Positions 15,638 to 25,106 of a DNA stretch of 33,030 nucleotides are shown here, in pieces. Below the pieces are notes generated by a model. That model saw only the letters and a list, made by a program, of their open reading frames with translations. It made no database searches and was not told the DNA's origin. The translations under genes were made by a program, and so were the position numbers. Position 1 is the stretch's first letter. Every line of letters begins with the position of its first letter. This DNA comes from Spirochaetia bacterium UBA2205 (GTDB lineage: Bacteria > Spirochaetota > UBA4802 > UB4802), in assembly GCA_002328585.1 (NCBI GenBank), contig DCUV01000075.1, forward strand, positions 1 through 33,030, given 5' to 3'.

Positions 15638-16639
15638 ATGGCAAAGATGTACTATGATAATGATGCCGATTTATCGGTGATTTCAAACAAGATGATTGCT
15701 GTGATAGGATATGGCAGTCAGGGACATGCTCAGGCACAAAATCTGCGAGATAGCGGCTGTAAAGTAATTGTTGCAGAATTACCCGGAACACCAAATTATG
15801 ATATTGCAATTTCACATAACTTTAAACCGGTAAGCGCAAAAGAAGCAGCTGAAAAATCTGATATCATCCAGATATTGGCTCAGGATCACGTTCAGGCAAA
15901 GCTTTATGAAAATGATGTAAAGCCGTATCTTAAAAAAGGCAAGACGCTTGTCTTCTCACATGGCTTTAATATTCATTTTGGTCAGATAGTTCCACCATCA
16001 GATGTTGATGTTATTATGGTAGCGCCAAAAGGGCCGGGACATTTAGTACGAAGCGAATATGAAAAAGGCGGCGGAGTTCCCTGTTTAATTGCAATATATA
16101 ATAATGCAACCGGTAAAGCAAAAGAAATTTCATTGGCTTACTCAAAGGGAATCGGGGCTACGCGCGCGGGTGTTATTGAAACAACATTTAAAGAAGAAAC
16201 TGAAACCGATCTCTTTGGCGAACAATGCGTACTGTGCGGAGGAGTTTCAGAGCTTGTTAAAGCAGGTTTTGACACACTGGTAGAAGCTGGCTACCAACCC
16301 GAGATTGCTTATTTTGAATGTATGCACGAACTTAAACTCATTGTTGATTTATTTTATCAGGGCGGCATTAACTATATGCGGTATTCTGTATCTGACACTG
16401 CCGAATATGGCGATTACATGGTAGGCAAGCGTATGGTCACCGAACAAACCCGTAAAGAGATGAAAAAGGTACTGGATGAAATTCAATCAGCTCAATTTGC
16501 CCGTCAATGGATTTTAGAAAACGTAGCAGGCCGTCCACAATTTAATGCAATAAAGAAAAAAGAACGTGAACATCTCATTGAGAAGGTCGGCAAAGAGTTA
16601 CGAAAGATGATGAAATGGATTGATAGTAAGGAAGTTTGA
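15638..16639 (+). CDS. ilvC: Ketol-acid reductoisomerase, possibly NADH-preferring
   Basis: This 333-residue class I enzyme converts acetolactate or acetohydroxybutyrate to the dihydroxyacids, the second step of branched-chain amino acid synthesis. The Rossmann motif is VIGYGSQGHAQAQNL (residues 22-36). Typical segments HGFNIHFGQI, VAPKGPGHLVRSEYEKGGGVP, ETETDLFGEQCVLCGG and EAGYQPEIAYFECMHELKLIVDL follow. Where most family members have GLRKGSxSW for NADPH phosphate binding, this protein has A46-E-L-P-G-T-P-N-Y54. The Arg and both Ser are lost and a Glu ends the second strand, which points to NADH. GAGG precedes the ATG. Confidence 0.96.
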   Translation: MAKMYYDNDADLSVISNKMIAVIGYGSQGHAQAQNLRDSGCKVIVAELPGTPNYDIAISHNFKPVSAKEAAEKSDIIQILAQDHVQAKLYENDVKPYLKKGKTLVFSHGFNIHFGQIVPPSDVDVIMVAPKGPGHLVRSEYEKGGGVPCLIAIYNNATGKAKEISLAYSKGIGATRAGVIETTFKEETETDLFGEQCVLCGGVSELVKAGFDTLVEAGYQPEIAYFECMHELKLIVDLFYQGGINYMRYSVSDTAEYGDYMVGKRMVTEQTRKEMKKVLDEIQSAQFARQWILENVAGRPQFNAIKKKEREHLIEKVGKELRKMMKWIDSKEV

Positions 16640-16650
16640 CAATGATTATC

Positions 16651-16682
16651 GAACAGGGCGGTGATAGATCGTCGCCCTGTTC
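16651..16682 (+). terminator. ilvC intrinsic terminator
   Basis: Perfect 10-bp stem GAACAGGGCG / CGCCCTGTTC with a 12-nt loop, 12 bp after the ilvC stop. The T-rich segment (ATTTTTTTT) follows about 15 nt later, so the structure is strong but its U-tract is displaced. Confidence 0.75.
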
Positions 16683-16981
16683 ATATATATTGAATTTTTT
16701 TTGCAACCGCCCTCATATATAACCTGTCTATATATATATATTGTCATTAACATAATTAAGCAAATCAATACTGTCAAAAGAGATTCGGGATCGAGCTTAT
16801 AATGGCGATGGTAACAAAATTATCCTGAATCATGCACTAAACTGGTTTCAGGATCATTTAAGGATCTCTGTTAATTATTGATATTCCGGATCAAGTCCGG
16901 AATGACGGTATTGGTAAAAGAGATTCATGGTCGGTTCCAGAATGATAGTGCAAAAAACTTTATAAAAGTGGTTATTAATTA
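16683..16981. repeat. Intergenic region with degenerate palindromic repeats
   Basis: No gene is visible. The stretch contains an imperfect inverted pair TCCTGAA ... TTTCAGGA (about 16822-16855) and ATTCCGGATCAAGTCCGGAAT (16883-16903), an inverted repeat with 7-bp arms or longer. Additional decayed fragments (TTCGGGATCGAGC near 16785, GGTCGGTTCCAGAATGA near 16929) suggest several nested or successive insertions of the same element family. Confidence 0.7.
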
Positions 16982-16993
16982 CGGGAGGTTGTT

Positions 16994-18583
16994 ATGAACA
17001 AAAAAATATTATTGGTATATCCTGAAATCCCCCTAACCTACTGGAGTTTCAGATATTCTTTGGAATTTATAGGTAAAAAAACAGTTTTCCCTCCTTTAGG
17101 GTTACTAACCGTTGCAGCAATGTTGCCAGAGGATTGGGAGGTTGATCTACTTGATTTAAATATCTCTTCACTTGAACCCACAATGATACCAGACTACGAT
17201 ATGGTCTTTGTATCTGCAATGCTTGTTCAACAGGAATCATTCGGCCAGGTTACATCGATGTGCAAGCAACACAATGTGCCTGTTGTTGCGGGCGGCCCCT
17301 ATCCTACTTCTTTATGGCAGTCTATCCCGGATGTTGATTACTTTGTTTTAAATGAGGCAGAGGTAACATTGCCAATGTTTTTACATGATTTGCAGTCTGG
17401 AACGCTGCAGCATGTTTATACTTCAACTCAAAAGCCATCCCTTAATAAAACACCTATACCACGTTTTGATATTATTGATCTTAAACCTTATTCCAGCGTT
17501 CCCTTACAATTTTCACGAGGTTGTCCATTTAACTGTGAATTCTGTGACATCATTTCATTATTTGGAAGAGTTCCTCGTACAAAAAGCCCACAGCAATTTT
17601 GTGCTGAATTAGATGCAGTATATGCAACCGGTTTTAACGAATCAATATTCATTGTAGATGATAATTTTATTGGCAATAAAGCAAAGGTTAAGGAATTATT
17701 AAAAGCAATCATTGAGTGGCAGATTCATCATGCATATCCATTTTCCTTTCAAACCGAAGCGAGCGTTAATTTAGCACACGATAATGAACTTATGGAGCTA
17801 ATGTATAAAGCAGGCTTTGATATGGTTTTTCTGGGTATTGAAACCCCGGTTATTTCATCACTTGAAAGCATCGGTAAAACGCAGAACACAAAAGAAAATC
17901 TGCTTGAAAATGTTGAAGCAATACAGCGTCATGGTATGGAGGTAAGCGGAGGCTTTATTGTGGGATTTGATGAAGACCCTGATAATGTTTTTGATTTACA
18001 GATTGAATTTATACAATCATCGGGGATACCTATGGCAATGGTAGGGATACTGGATGCACTCCCGCAAACACGGTTGTATCATCGGCTGGTTGATGAAGGA
18101 AGGCTTATTACTCAATCAAATGGGAATAATACTCACCAGCTTGAGCCAAACTTTATACCAAAAATGCCAGTGCAAATGCTTATTGACGGCTATATAAAAA
18201 TACTGAAAACAATCTACTCGCCAAAACAATATTTTGAACGGTGCCTTACATTAATTAAACGGCTACCAGGCAAAAGAATGGTGTATCGCCAATTTACATT
18301 GAAAGAGTTCAAGGCTCTTATACTATCGTTTGTAAAGCAGGGATTTTCATCGTACGGAAAAGATTATTTTAAATTTTTGTTGAATACCTTGAAATATCAC
18401 CCAAAATTATTTTCTGAAGCTATAGCGCTGGCTATAAAAGGATATCATTTATTTAAAATTACTGATATCATGGTTCACGAATATAATCAATCGGTTCATA
18501 AACAAGGACATGATGATACAGTTGAAAAATCTTTGGCTGCCATAGTACCTGCAAGCAATGAGCAGCTCCAAACACAACTTTAA
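16994..18583 (+). CDS. B12-binding-domain radical SAM protein (DUF4070-type)
   Basis: This 529-residue protein has an N-terminal cobalamin-binding-like domain (residues about 1-140: ILLVYPEIPLTYWSF, FPPLGLLTVAAMLP, VFVSAMLVQQ). A radical SAM domain follows, with C177-x3-C181-x2-C184 in RGCPFNCEFCDI, then FIVDDNFIGN and GIETP. A C-terminal region resembles DUF4070. The TYWSF ... PPLGLLTVAAMLP start is shared with a group that includes the hopanoid C-2 methylase HpnP and other class B methylases. Identity with HpnP is not claimed: no other hopanoid genes are present. GGGAGG lies before the ATG. Confidence 0.88.
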   Translation: MNKKILLVYPEIPLTYWSFRYSLEFIGKKTVFPPLGLLTVAAMLPEDWEVDLLDLNISSLEPTMIPDYDMVFVSAMLVQQESFGQVTSMCKQHNVPVVAGGPYPTSLWQSIPDVDYFVLNEAEVTLPMFLHDLQSGTLQHVYTSTQKPSLNKTPIPRFDIIDLKPYSSVPLQFSRGCPFNCEFCDIISLFGRVPRTKSPQQFCAELDAVYATGFNESIFIVDDNFIGNKAKVKELLKAIIEWQIHHAYPFSFQTEASVNLAHDNELMELMYKAGFDMVFLGIETPVISSLESIGKTQNTKENLLENVEAIQRHGMEVSGGFIVGFDEDPDNVFDLQIEFIQSSGIPMAMVGILDALPQTRLYHRLVDEGRLITQSNGNNTHQLEPNFIPKMPVQMLIDGYIKILKTIYSPKQYFERCLTLIKRLPGKRMVYRQFTLKEFKALILSFVKQGFSSYGKDYFKFLLNTLKYHPKLFSEAIALAIKGYHLFKITDIMVHEYNQSVHKQGHDDTVEKSLAAIVPASNEQLQTQL

Positions 18584-18610
18584 TATTAACTGATAGGGGG
18601 CACTTATTGT

Positions 18611-18949
18611 ATGTCAACACCATCAACAGCAGTACAGATTTTAGTAACCGTCATTCCTATTGTTGGGATAGTTGCGGGAAGTGTTGTATTATTTTTCTTC
18701 CTTTACTTTAATCATAAACAAAAAATTCTTCTTATTGAAAAAGGATTATATCAAAAAATATCTTTTGATTTTGATGCGTTTAGCCTTTTCACGGGATTTA
18801 TACTTTTAGGTGTAGGTGCAAGTTTAACAATTTTTTTTCTTATTAAAGATGGTGTTTCATATGCACTCATTGGCGGATTGGTGCCATTAGGATTGGGTAT
18901 CAGTTTTATCTGTTATTACTTTGTAAAGCAGAAAACAACCAAACAATGA
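18611..18949 (+). CDS. Small integral membrane protein (DUF6249-like)
   Basis: This 112-residue membrane protein has three hydrophobic segments, at about residues 10-32, 57-79 and 83-103. Between the first two lies the cytoplasmic motif NHKQKILLIEKGLYQK, typical of small proteins found beside ECF sigma factors (DUF6249-like). Its stop overlaps the sigma factor start by 4 bp, so it is part of the sigma/anti-sigma operon. Function unknown. Confidence 0.75.
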   Translation: MSTPSTAVQILVTVIPIVGIVAGSVVLFFFLYFNHKQKILLIEKGLYQKISFDFDAFSLFTGFILLGVGASLTIFFLIKDGVSYALIGGLVPLGLGISFICYYFVKQKTTKQ

Positions 18950-19503
18950 ACAATATAAGCGATGAGCATATTATTCAGCAAATTCTTAAAGGCAATCAGG
19001 AATTATTTACAATCATTATTCAGCGTTATGAGCAGCTTGTTTATAGTATGGGTATGCGTTTTTTTAAGAACCATGATGATGCATCTGATTTTACGCAGGA
19101 GGTTTTTGTAAAGGTGTATGGCAATCTCTATTCATACAAAGGGATGGCATCCTTTAAAACATGGATGATGAAGGTTGGCTATAATCATGCTGTCAATAAA
19201 AATGCACAGATGCAAAATCGCAATACCGATGAATATCATGATACAATAGCTGATACATCCGAACCTTTGAATATATTCATGAAAAATGAGCTGGGTGAGC
19301 TTCTTGAACAGGCAATCAATGCCCTGCCTCCGGCATACAAAGTATGCATTGATCTCTATTTTTATGCTGGATTACCTTTTAAAGAGATATCAGCTATAAC
19401 AGGGTATCCTGTCAATACAATAAAGTCGTATGTTTTCAGAGCAAAACAGCATCTTCGCGATGCACTAAAAGGAACAATTGCGGAGGATTACCATGAAATG
19501 TAA
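18946..19503 (+). CDS. ECF-family RNA polymerase sigma factor
   Basis: This 185-residue sigma factor contains only regions 2 and 4. Region 2 is at about residues 20-90 (YSMGMRFFKNHDDASDFTQEVFVKVYGNL, then FKTWMMKVGYNHAVN). Region 4 is at about residues 125-180 (LPPAYKVCIDLYFYAGLPFKEISAITGYPVNTIKSYVFRAKQHLRDAL). It would direct transcription of a stress- or envelope-type regulon. It is bracketed by a small membrane protein and a zinc-binding anti-sigma factor with overlapping reading frames, the usual stoichiometric arrangement. Confidence 0.95.
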   Translation: MNNISDEHIIQQILKGNQELFTIIIQRYEQLVYSMGMRFFKNHDDASDFTQEVFVKVYGNLYSYKGMASFKTWMMKVGYNHAVNKNAQMQNRNTDEYHDTIADTSEPLNIFMKNELGELLEQAINALPPAYKVCIDLYFYAGLPFKEISAITGYPVNTIKSYVFRAKQHLRDALKGTIAEDYHEM

Positions 19504-19945
19504 AAAAGCTATCGACACATTTTTAATGCTTGATAATGCCGAATCAATACCATTGCTCCTTAAATTTCATATAGTACATTGCCAACAATGCCATAATGAA
19601 ATTAATCAATTACAAAAAGCCTTTACATTAATGCAAAGTTCAAGCTCCTCACCATCCATCCATTTAGAGGATGCAATAATGGCTCAGGTTATGATGCAAA
19701 AACGATATCATCATACCATATCCCATCTTAACTGGATTGCGTCAGGACTTATTATTTTCACTGGTATTGCCACAATATCATATAGCGATGCACTTAAATG
19801 GATGACATATCATTTTGGCATTCAGCTGGTGCTACCCTTATATCTTGTGATGGGTTGTATTATAGCAGCTTATATTAGCAGTTATGTGGCAACACATCTA
19901 AATAAATTGCAGGCGATAGCTCATTCCATCAAATCCTTGCTTTAA
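19493..19945 (+). CDS. Membrane anti-sigma factor with zinc-finger motif
   Basis: This protein of about 150 residues has the anti-sigma zinc motif H26-x3-C30-x2-C33, plus Cys3, in the N-terminal cytoplasmic part. Two hydrophobic segments follow, at about residues 84-100 and 108-132. It would hold the upstream ECF sigma factor inactive at the membrane. The ATG at 19493 is preferred over the frame opening at 19478 because GGAGG (19482-19486) lies directly before it and the start falls inside the end of the sigma gene. Its stop overlaps the stop of polA on the other strand (19942-19945). Confidence 0.85.
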   Translation: MKCKKAIDTFLMLDNAESIPLLLKFHIVHCQQCHNEINQLQKAFTLMQSSSSSPSIHLEDAIMAQVMMQKRYHHTISHLNWIASGLIIFTGIATISYSDALKWMTYHFGIQLVLPLYLVMGCIIAAYISSYVATHLNKLQAIAHSIKSLL

Positions 19946-22638
19946 TGAGCCTCTGCCCAATTGCTACCCCAGCCTGTATCCACAACCACCGGTACATCAA
20001 GCGTAATGGCGTTCTTCATGGCGTTCACAACAATCTCTTCAATTAATTCTTTTTCATCATTGGGGACCTCAAACACCAGTTCATCATGCACCTGCAGTAT
20101 CATTTTGCTTTTTAATTGCTTTTCTTTAAATGTTGTGTGTATTGTTACCATTGCAACCTTAATCATATCGGCAGATGTCCCCTGAATGGGAGTATTTATT
20201 GCAATACGTTCCGCACCTTCACGTCTAAACTGATTGCTCGAAGTTATTTCGGGTATAGAGCGCTTCCTCCCCAGAAGTGTTTGTACATATCCATTTTTTT
20301 GTGCAAATGCAATGGTGGTATCAATATACTCTTTAATCTTTGGATAAGCATTAAAATATTTTTTAATAAACTCTGTTGCCTGTTGTACTGTGATATCAGC
20401 CTGCTGTGATAATCCATACGGCGATACTCCATATATTGTTGCAAAATTTATAATCTTTGCCTGCCTCCGCATCTGTTCGGTTACCTCATGTAACGGCACA
20501 TTAAAAACAGATGATGCAGTCTGTGCATGAATATCAATGCCCTTTTGAAACGCCTCGATCATGGTAGGATCTTTTGACAGGTGAGCAGCAAGCCTTAGTT
20601 CAATCTGCGAGTAATCAGCCGATAGCATGCCGCATCCTTTATCAACAATAAAACCTGTTCTTATTTTTTTGCCTACCTCATCGCGCACCGGAATATTTTG
20701 TAAATTAGGATCTGAAGATGAAAGCCTGCCGGTAGCCGTTACCGTCTGGTTAAACGATGTATGAATTCGTCCCGTTTTTGGATTAACAAGCTTTGGGAGT
20801 GTTTCAACGTAAGTGGTTTGCAATTTATTAAATGTTCGGTACTGTATTAAATAATTAATTATCTCATGCTGTCCGTGCAATGACTCCAGCACCTGTATAT
20901 CGGTTGAATACCCTGTTTTAGTCTTCTTAACAGGTTTTAGCCTTAACTTTTCAAATAGTATGTGCGATAGCTCTCGCGTTGAATTGATATTAAATGGTAC
21001 GCCAGCCAGTGAATAAATCTTCTGCTCTATGTCCCGTAATTTGTTTGATAGCTCTATGGACAATGATTCAAAATGATGTAGATCAATTTTAACCCCATAA
21101 TACTCCATATAAGCAAGCACCCTAACAAGCGGCATCTCAACCTTAAAGAACAGATCAAGAAGATTTTCCTGTTCTAACTTTTGATACAGGATGTGATAGA
21201 GTCGCAACGCTATATCGGCATCTTCAATAGCATACTGCGACAATTTTTGCATGGGCACCTGTGTTATGTGCTGAAGTTTTTTCCCGTCTTTAACTAATTC
21301 ATCATATGTTATTTTGGTATAATTAAGATATTCCTGTGCCAAATCATCTAAATTGTGTCGTCTCAGCCCAGGATTAAGCAAGTACGAAGCAACCATCGTA
21401 TCAAAATAAATTCCTTCAAGGATAATACCGCAATGCATCATGACCAGCATATCATATTTGATATTTTGCCCAACCTTCTTGATACTTTTATCCTCAAGAA
21501 CAGTTTTTAAATGCCTCAGCAAATTTTCTTTAGGGACTGCGGGCTGACTCCACAGAGAGCTATCGCCAACCGGCATAAACCATCCTGATCCTTCAGCTAT
21601 AGAAAATGAAACCCCTACAAGATCAGCCTCCATTGGCTTAGCCGAGGTTGTTTCAGTATCAAATGACACAAGCCCGGCTTGTTTAATCCGTGTAATAACA
21701 TTATGCAATGTTTCTTCATCTGTTACTATGCTATAGCCATCTTTTTGCTCTACCGTCATTGATTTTTCAGCTTCACCCAGTTCACGTACAATCGAATCCA
21801 TCTCCAGCTTTTTGAATATCTGGCGCGCTATATCATTGTGAAGGTTAGGTGTTTTTGCATTCTCTATTGATATGGGAATATTGATATCTGTTTTTATGGT
21901 TACAAGCTGGCGTGACAAATAAGCACTATCTTTCTGCGTTTCAATCTGCTCTTTTATTTTACCGGTAAGTTCATGCAAATGGTCGTAAATAGCATCCAGC
22001 GATTGATACTGTTGCAGAAGTTTTGCTGCTGTTTTTTCGCCAATACCACGCACCCCCGGAATATTATCCACAGCATCACCGGTGAGTGCCATGTAGTCAA
22101 TGATTTGTTGAGGAGTAACACCCAGCTTTTCAATAACAGCATGGGCATCAATGATTTCAAACTCAGTGATACCTTTTTTTCCGGCATATAGTATAACATT
22201 GGGATATGTCAAAAGCTGATAAGCATCCTTATCACCGGTTACAAGTACCACCTTATAGGTATCACTAAACTGTGCAGCTATAGAACCTAAAACATCATCT
22301 GCTTCATAATCATCCATGATAACAACGGTAAAGCCTATTTCCTGTAAAATTGCCTTGATCTCTTCAATTTGACTTCGTAAATCATCGGGCATTTTAGCTC
22401 GCTGTGCCTTATATTCAGGATAGATTGAGAAGCGAAATGATTTTTTTGGCGGATCAAAAGCAATTATGCTGTAATCAGGCTTTTGGCTTTGTAAAAGCTT
22501 GAGCAGCATCCTGAAAAATCCAAATATTGCCGAAACATTTTGTCCTTTGCTGTTAATTAAAGGATTGCGCTGCAATGCAAAATATGCTCTGTAGCAAAGA
22601 GCATGACCATCAACCACATACAATGTTTTTTCTGGCAT
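19942..22638 (-). CDS. polA: DNA polymerase I
   Basis: This 898-residue, full-length enzyme acts in Okazaki-fragment processing and repair. Three domains are in order. The 5'-3' exonuclease (residues about 1-290) has VVDGHALCYRAYFAL, DDYEADDVLG and GDAVDNIPGVRGIGEKTA. The 3'-5' proofreading exonuclease (about 310-490) has intact Asp327/Glu329 in SFDTET, NIKYDML and YAIEDADIAL. The polymerase (about 520-898) has SADYSQIELR, RRQAKIINFATIYG and LQVHDELVFEV. The proofreading residues are present, unlike many polA proteins that have lost them. It follows the sensor kinase by 20 bp and is probably co-transcribed with it. Confidence 0.98.
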   Translation of the reverse strand: MPEKTLYVVDGHALCYRAYFALQRNPLINSKGQNVSAIFGFFRMLLKLLQSQKPDYSIIAFDPPKKSFRFSIYPEYKAQRAKMPDDLRSQIEEIKAILQEIGFTVVIMDDYEADDVLGSIAAQFSDTYKVVLVTGDKDAYQLLTYPNVILYAGKKGITEFEIIDAHAVIEKLGVTPQQIIDYMALTGDAVDNIPGVRGIGEKTAAKLLQQYQSLDAIYDHLHELTGKIKEQIETQKDSAYLSRQLVTIKTDINIPISIENAKTPNLHNDIARQIFKKLEMDSIVRELGEAEKSMTVEQKDGYSIVTDEETLHNVITRIKQAGLVSFDTETTSAKPMEADLVGVSFSIAEGSGWFMPVGDSSLWSQPAVPKENLLRHLKTVLEDKSIKKVGQNIKYDMLVMMHCGIILEGIYFDTMVASYLLNPGLRRHNLDDLAQEYLNYTKITYDELVKDGKKLQHITQVPMQKLSQYAIEDADIALRLYHILYQKLEQENLLDLFFKVEMPLVRVLAYMEYYGVKIDLHHFESLSIELSNKLRDIEQKIYSLAGVPFNINSTRELSHILFEKLRLKPVKKTKTGYSTDIQVLESLHGQHEIINYLIQYRTFNKLQTTYVETLPKLVNPKTGRIHTSFNQTVTATGRLSSSDPNLQNIPVRDEVGKKIRTGFIVDKGCGMLSADYSQIELRLAAHLSKDPTMIEAFQKGIDIHAQTASSVFNVPLHEVTEQMRRQAKIINFATIYGVSPYGLSQQADITVQQATEFIKKYFNAYPKIKEYIDTTIAFAQKNGYVQTLLGRKRSIPEITSSNQFRREGAERIAINTPIQGTSADMIKVAMVTIHTTFKEKQLKSKMILQVHDELVFEVPNDEKELIEEIVVNAMKNAITLDVPVVVDTGWGSNWAEAH

Positions 22639-22658
22639 AATTACTTTTCTCCCATTTA

Positions 22659-25106
22659 TTATGAACTCAATGCACCTTTAACCTTTTTAATAATCTCATC
22701 AATTTTATACATCTTTTCCCATACATCCTTCGCGCCTTTTTTTATTAATAATTCACGCATATCTTCGTCATAGTAGCCACTTATCATGACAACAGGTATT
22801 TGGGGGTAATGCTGTTTTATATATTCCAGCACCTGTTTACCTGAAATTCCGGGCATTCTCACATCACTGAGAATAAGTTTTACCGTGATAGCATGAGTGC
22901 GAATGTAATCAAACATCTCTTCTGCATTGGTAAAAGTTACCGCATGTAAACCAGCCAGATGCAGGCTTTCTTTATATAAAGAACCAATATTAGCATCATC
23001 ATCGATTATCACGATTTCACCACCTAAAGCTGGTAATGATTCTTTATTATTGTCAATAATTTTCAACGATGCTTCTACTCTGTGTTCAGTTATGACTGGT
23101 AAATATATATAAAATATGCTCTCTTTGCCGGGGATTGATACTACATCAATATATCCTCTATGCTGTTTAACAATACCATAAACTATCGCCAGACCAAATC
23201 CGCTTCCTTTTTCTTTTGTAGTAAACAAAGGCTCAAAAATATGTTCAATATCCTTTTCAGCAATACCTACCCCGGTATCTTTAATAGATAGTAAAACATA
23301 GTTACCTGCATGTATAGTTTCAACCTTCCCAAAACGCGCATGTTCTATGGCAACATTAGTTGTTTCAATACTGATTGTTCCTCCCTCAGACATTGCTTCT
23401 GAAGCATTGATGATTAGATTCATTAGCATTTGCTGTATCTGTGTCGTATCGCCTACTATGGTATCAATAGTTGCATGTAATTGTATGTCAATTGTGCAGC
23501 TTTTAGGCAATGCTGTCTTCAATAATAGTATAGTATTTTGAATAATATGGTGCAGATGCATCTCCTGCTCCAGAAAAACTTTTTTCCGTGCAAATGTTAA
23601 TAATTTTGAAACAATATCCTTAGCATGATTACCAGCTTCAATGATTTTTGTTACTGCCTCTCTATTTTTGGCATCAACACTGGCTTCAAGCAGATTAGCA
23701 TAGCCAAGTATGACGGTTAATATATTGTTAAAGTCATGTGCAATGCCGCCTGTTATCTGCCCTACTATCTCCAATTTTTGTGATTGCAACAACTGACCTT
23801 TCAACTTTTCACGCTCCATCAATAATCGGGTTAAATCGGTAGTATCATTAACAATGCATTCAAGAGCGCTATTGTCCATCCATTGTACATGGCGAATCCT
23901 AAAAAGTACATCCAGTACTGTTCCATCTTTTCTTTTCCATCTGGCCATGTAAACCGTAGGACCCTCTTGTACCATGTTACTGAGATCTTTGAAAGATGAA
24001 TAATGAATTTCTTTATTATTTATTATTGTATATTCCAAAAAGAAATCATCAAGTGTATGCCCTATGATGGATTCAATGGAGCTTCCTGCGATATGTGCCC
24101 CTTCATGATTGGATAAAATTATGGTATTATTCTGAATTATATAAACAGCAACATTAAGATCATTGATAAGATTCCTGAAATGTTCTTCAATCATTGATAG
24201 GTGTTTAATTTTTTTCCTTCTATTGTATAGGATGAATACCATACATGTTATTCCAATGGATACGGCAACCAATCCTATGTAGATTATTACTCTTTGAGGG
24301 ATATTTGGCGGCGGCATGATTGCAAACCATTTCCAGTATACCATGTCAATAAAATTAGCTGACTGTAAATCATTGATACTTTTATTGATTATCTCATAAA
24401 GATGTTGATTGCTGCTGGATATAGGATACGCTATCCCCTTGCGATCATAAACAATATCACGCCATCTACCCTTAGCAATTTTTATACTGCCTGAAAAATA
24501 TTTATTTAATAAATACACCGAGTTTAGATAATCATTGAGCACTGCATCAACGCTGCCGTTAACCAGTGCCTTAAATGAATCAACAGTATCCAGATATCGT
24601 ATAATTTCAATGGGATACCCTTTTTGTACTATTTTACTGGCAAACAAATCACCCGTGGCATCTTTTTTTACTCCTAACTTTTTATTGTCTAATTCATATA
24701 TGGTTGTAATATCACTTTCTGCTGGCACAACCAAAACCAGACCACCCTCAAGATAGCTTTCAGAAAATTTAAATATGTCCTCACGTTCTTCGGCAACATA
24801 GATACAGCCAATAGCCATATCAGCCCTGCCTTTTTCAATCTGAGTAAATATATCCTGAAATGATGTTATGGTTATGGAATAGGTTAGGTTATTCTGTTTG
24901 CAGATTTCATTGATTAAATCTATATCAAATCCAACCAGTTTACCGTCCTTAAGCATAACAAATGGCTCGTACAGTGAAGTAACAATACGTACGTTCTGCT
25001 TAACGGTACTGTTGTAATCATTATTGGCATAAGAAAATGCCATGGTATTGCAAGGATTTATTAACAGCAATACACAACAATATTTGAGCAAGTGTTTCAT
25101 GAGCAT
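22659..25106 (-). CDS. Hybrid sensor histidine kinase with periplasmic solute-binding domain
   Basis: This 815-residue hybrid kinase has a signal peptide (residues about 1-24) and a type-3 solute-binding domain (about 38-255; VGFDIDLINEICKQNNL and DMAIGCIYVAEEREDIFKFSESY). One transmembrane helix follows (about 270-292), then a PAS domain (about 300-430). Next come HisKA with phosphoacceptor His457 (GGIAHDFNNIL), HATPase (NLIINASEAM, DTGVGIA, GSGFGLAIVYGIV) and a C-terminal receiver with Asp748 (LILSDVRMPG). The layout suggests it senses an amino-acid-like ligand in the periplasm. No partner response regulator with an output domain is nearby. The start may be at 25106 or at the second ATG, 25100. 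Confidence 0.95.
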   Translation of the reverse strand: MLMKHLLKYCCVLLLINPCNTMAFSYANNDYNSTVKQNVRIVTSLYEPFVMLKDGKLVGFDIDLINEICKQNNLTYSITITSFQDIFTQIEKGRADMAIGCIYVAEEREDIFKFSESYLEGGLVLVVPAESDITTIYELDNKKLGVKKDATGDLFASKIVQKGYPIEIIRYLDTVDSFKALVNGSVDAVLNDYLNSVYLLNKYFSGSIKIAKGRWRDIVYDRKGIAYPISSSNQHLYEIINKSINDLQSANFIDMVYWKWFAIMPPPNIPQRVIIYIGLVAVSIGITCMVFILYNRRKKIKHLSMIEEHFRNLINDLNVAVYIIQNNTIILSNHEGAHIAGSSIESIIGHTLDDFFLEYTIINNKEIHYSSFKDLSNMVQEGPTVYMARWKRKDGTVLDVLFRIRHVQWMDNSALECIVNDTTDLTRLLMEREKLKGQLLQSQKLEIVGQITGGIAHDFNNILTVILGYANLLEASVDAKNREAVTKIIEAGNHAKDIVSKLLTFARKKVFLEQEMHLHHIIQNTILLLKTALPKSCTIDIQLHATIDTIVGDTTQIQQMLMNLIINASEAMSEGGTISIETTNVAIEHARFGKVETIHAGNYVLLSIKDTGVGIAEKDIEHIFEPLFTTKEKGSGFGLAIVYGIVKQHRGYIDVVSIPGKESIFYIYLPVITEHRVEASLKIIDNNKESLPALGGEIVIIDDDANIGSLYKESLHLAGLHAVTFTNAEEMFDYIRTHAITVKLILSDVRMPGISGKQVLEYIKQHYPQIPVVMISGYYDEDMRELLIKKGAKDVWEKMYKIDEIIKKVKGALSS

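Noticed and set aside
16994..18583. Assignment as hopanoid C-2 methylase HpnP
   Set aside because: The domain layout is shared by many B12-binding radical SAM proteins, and no hopanoid biosynthesis genes are in the window.
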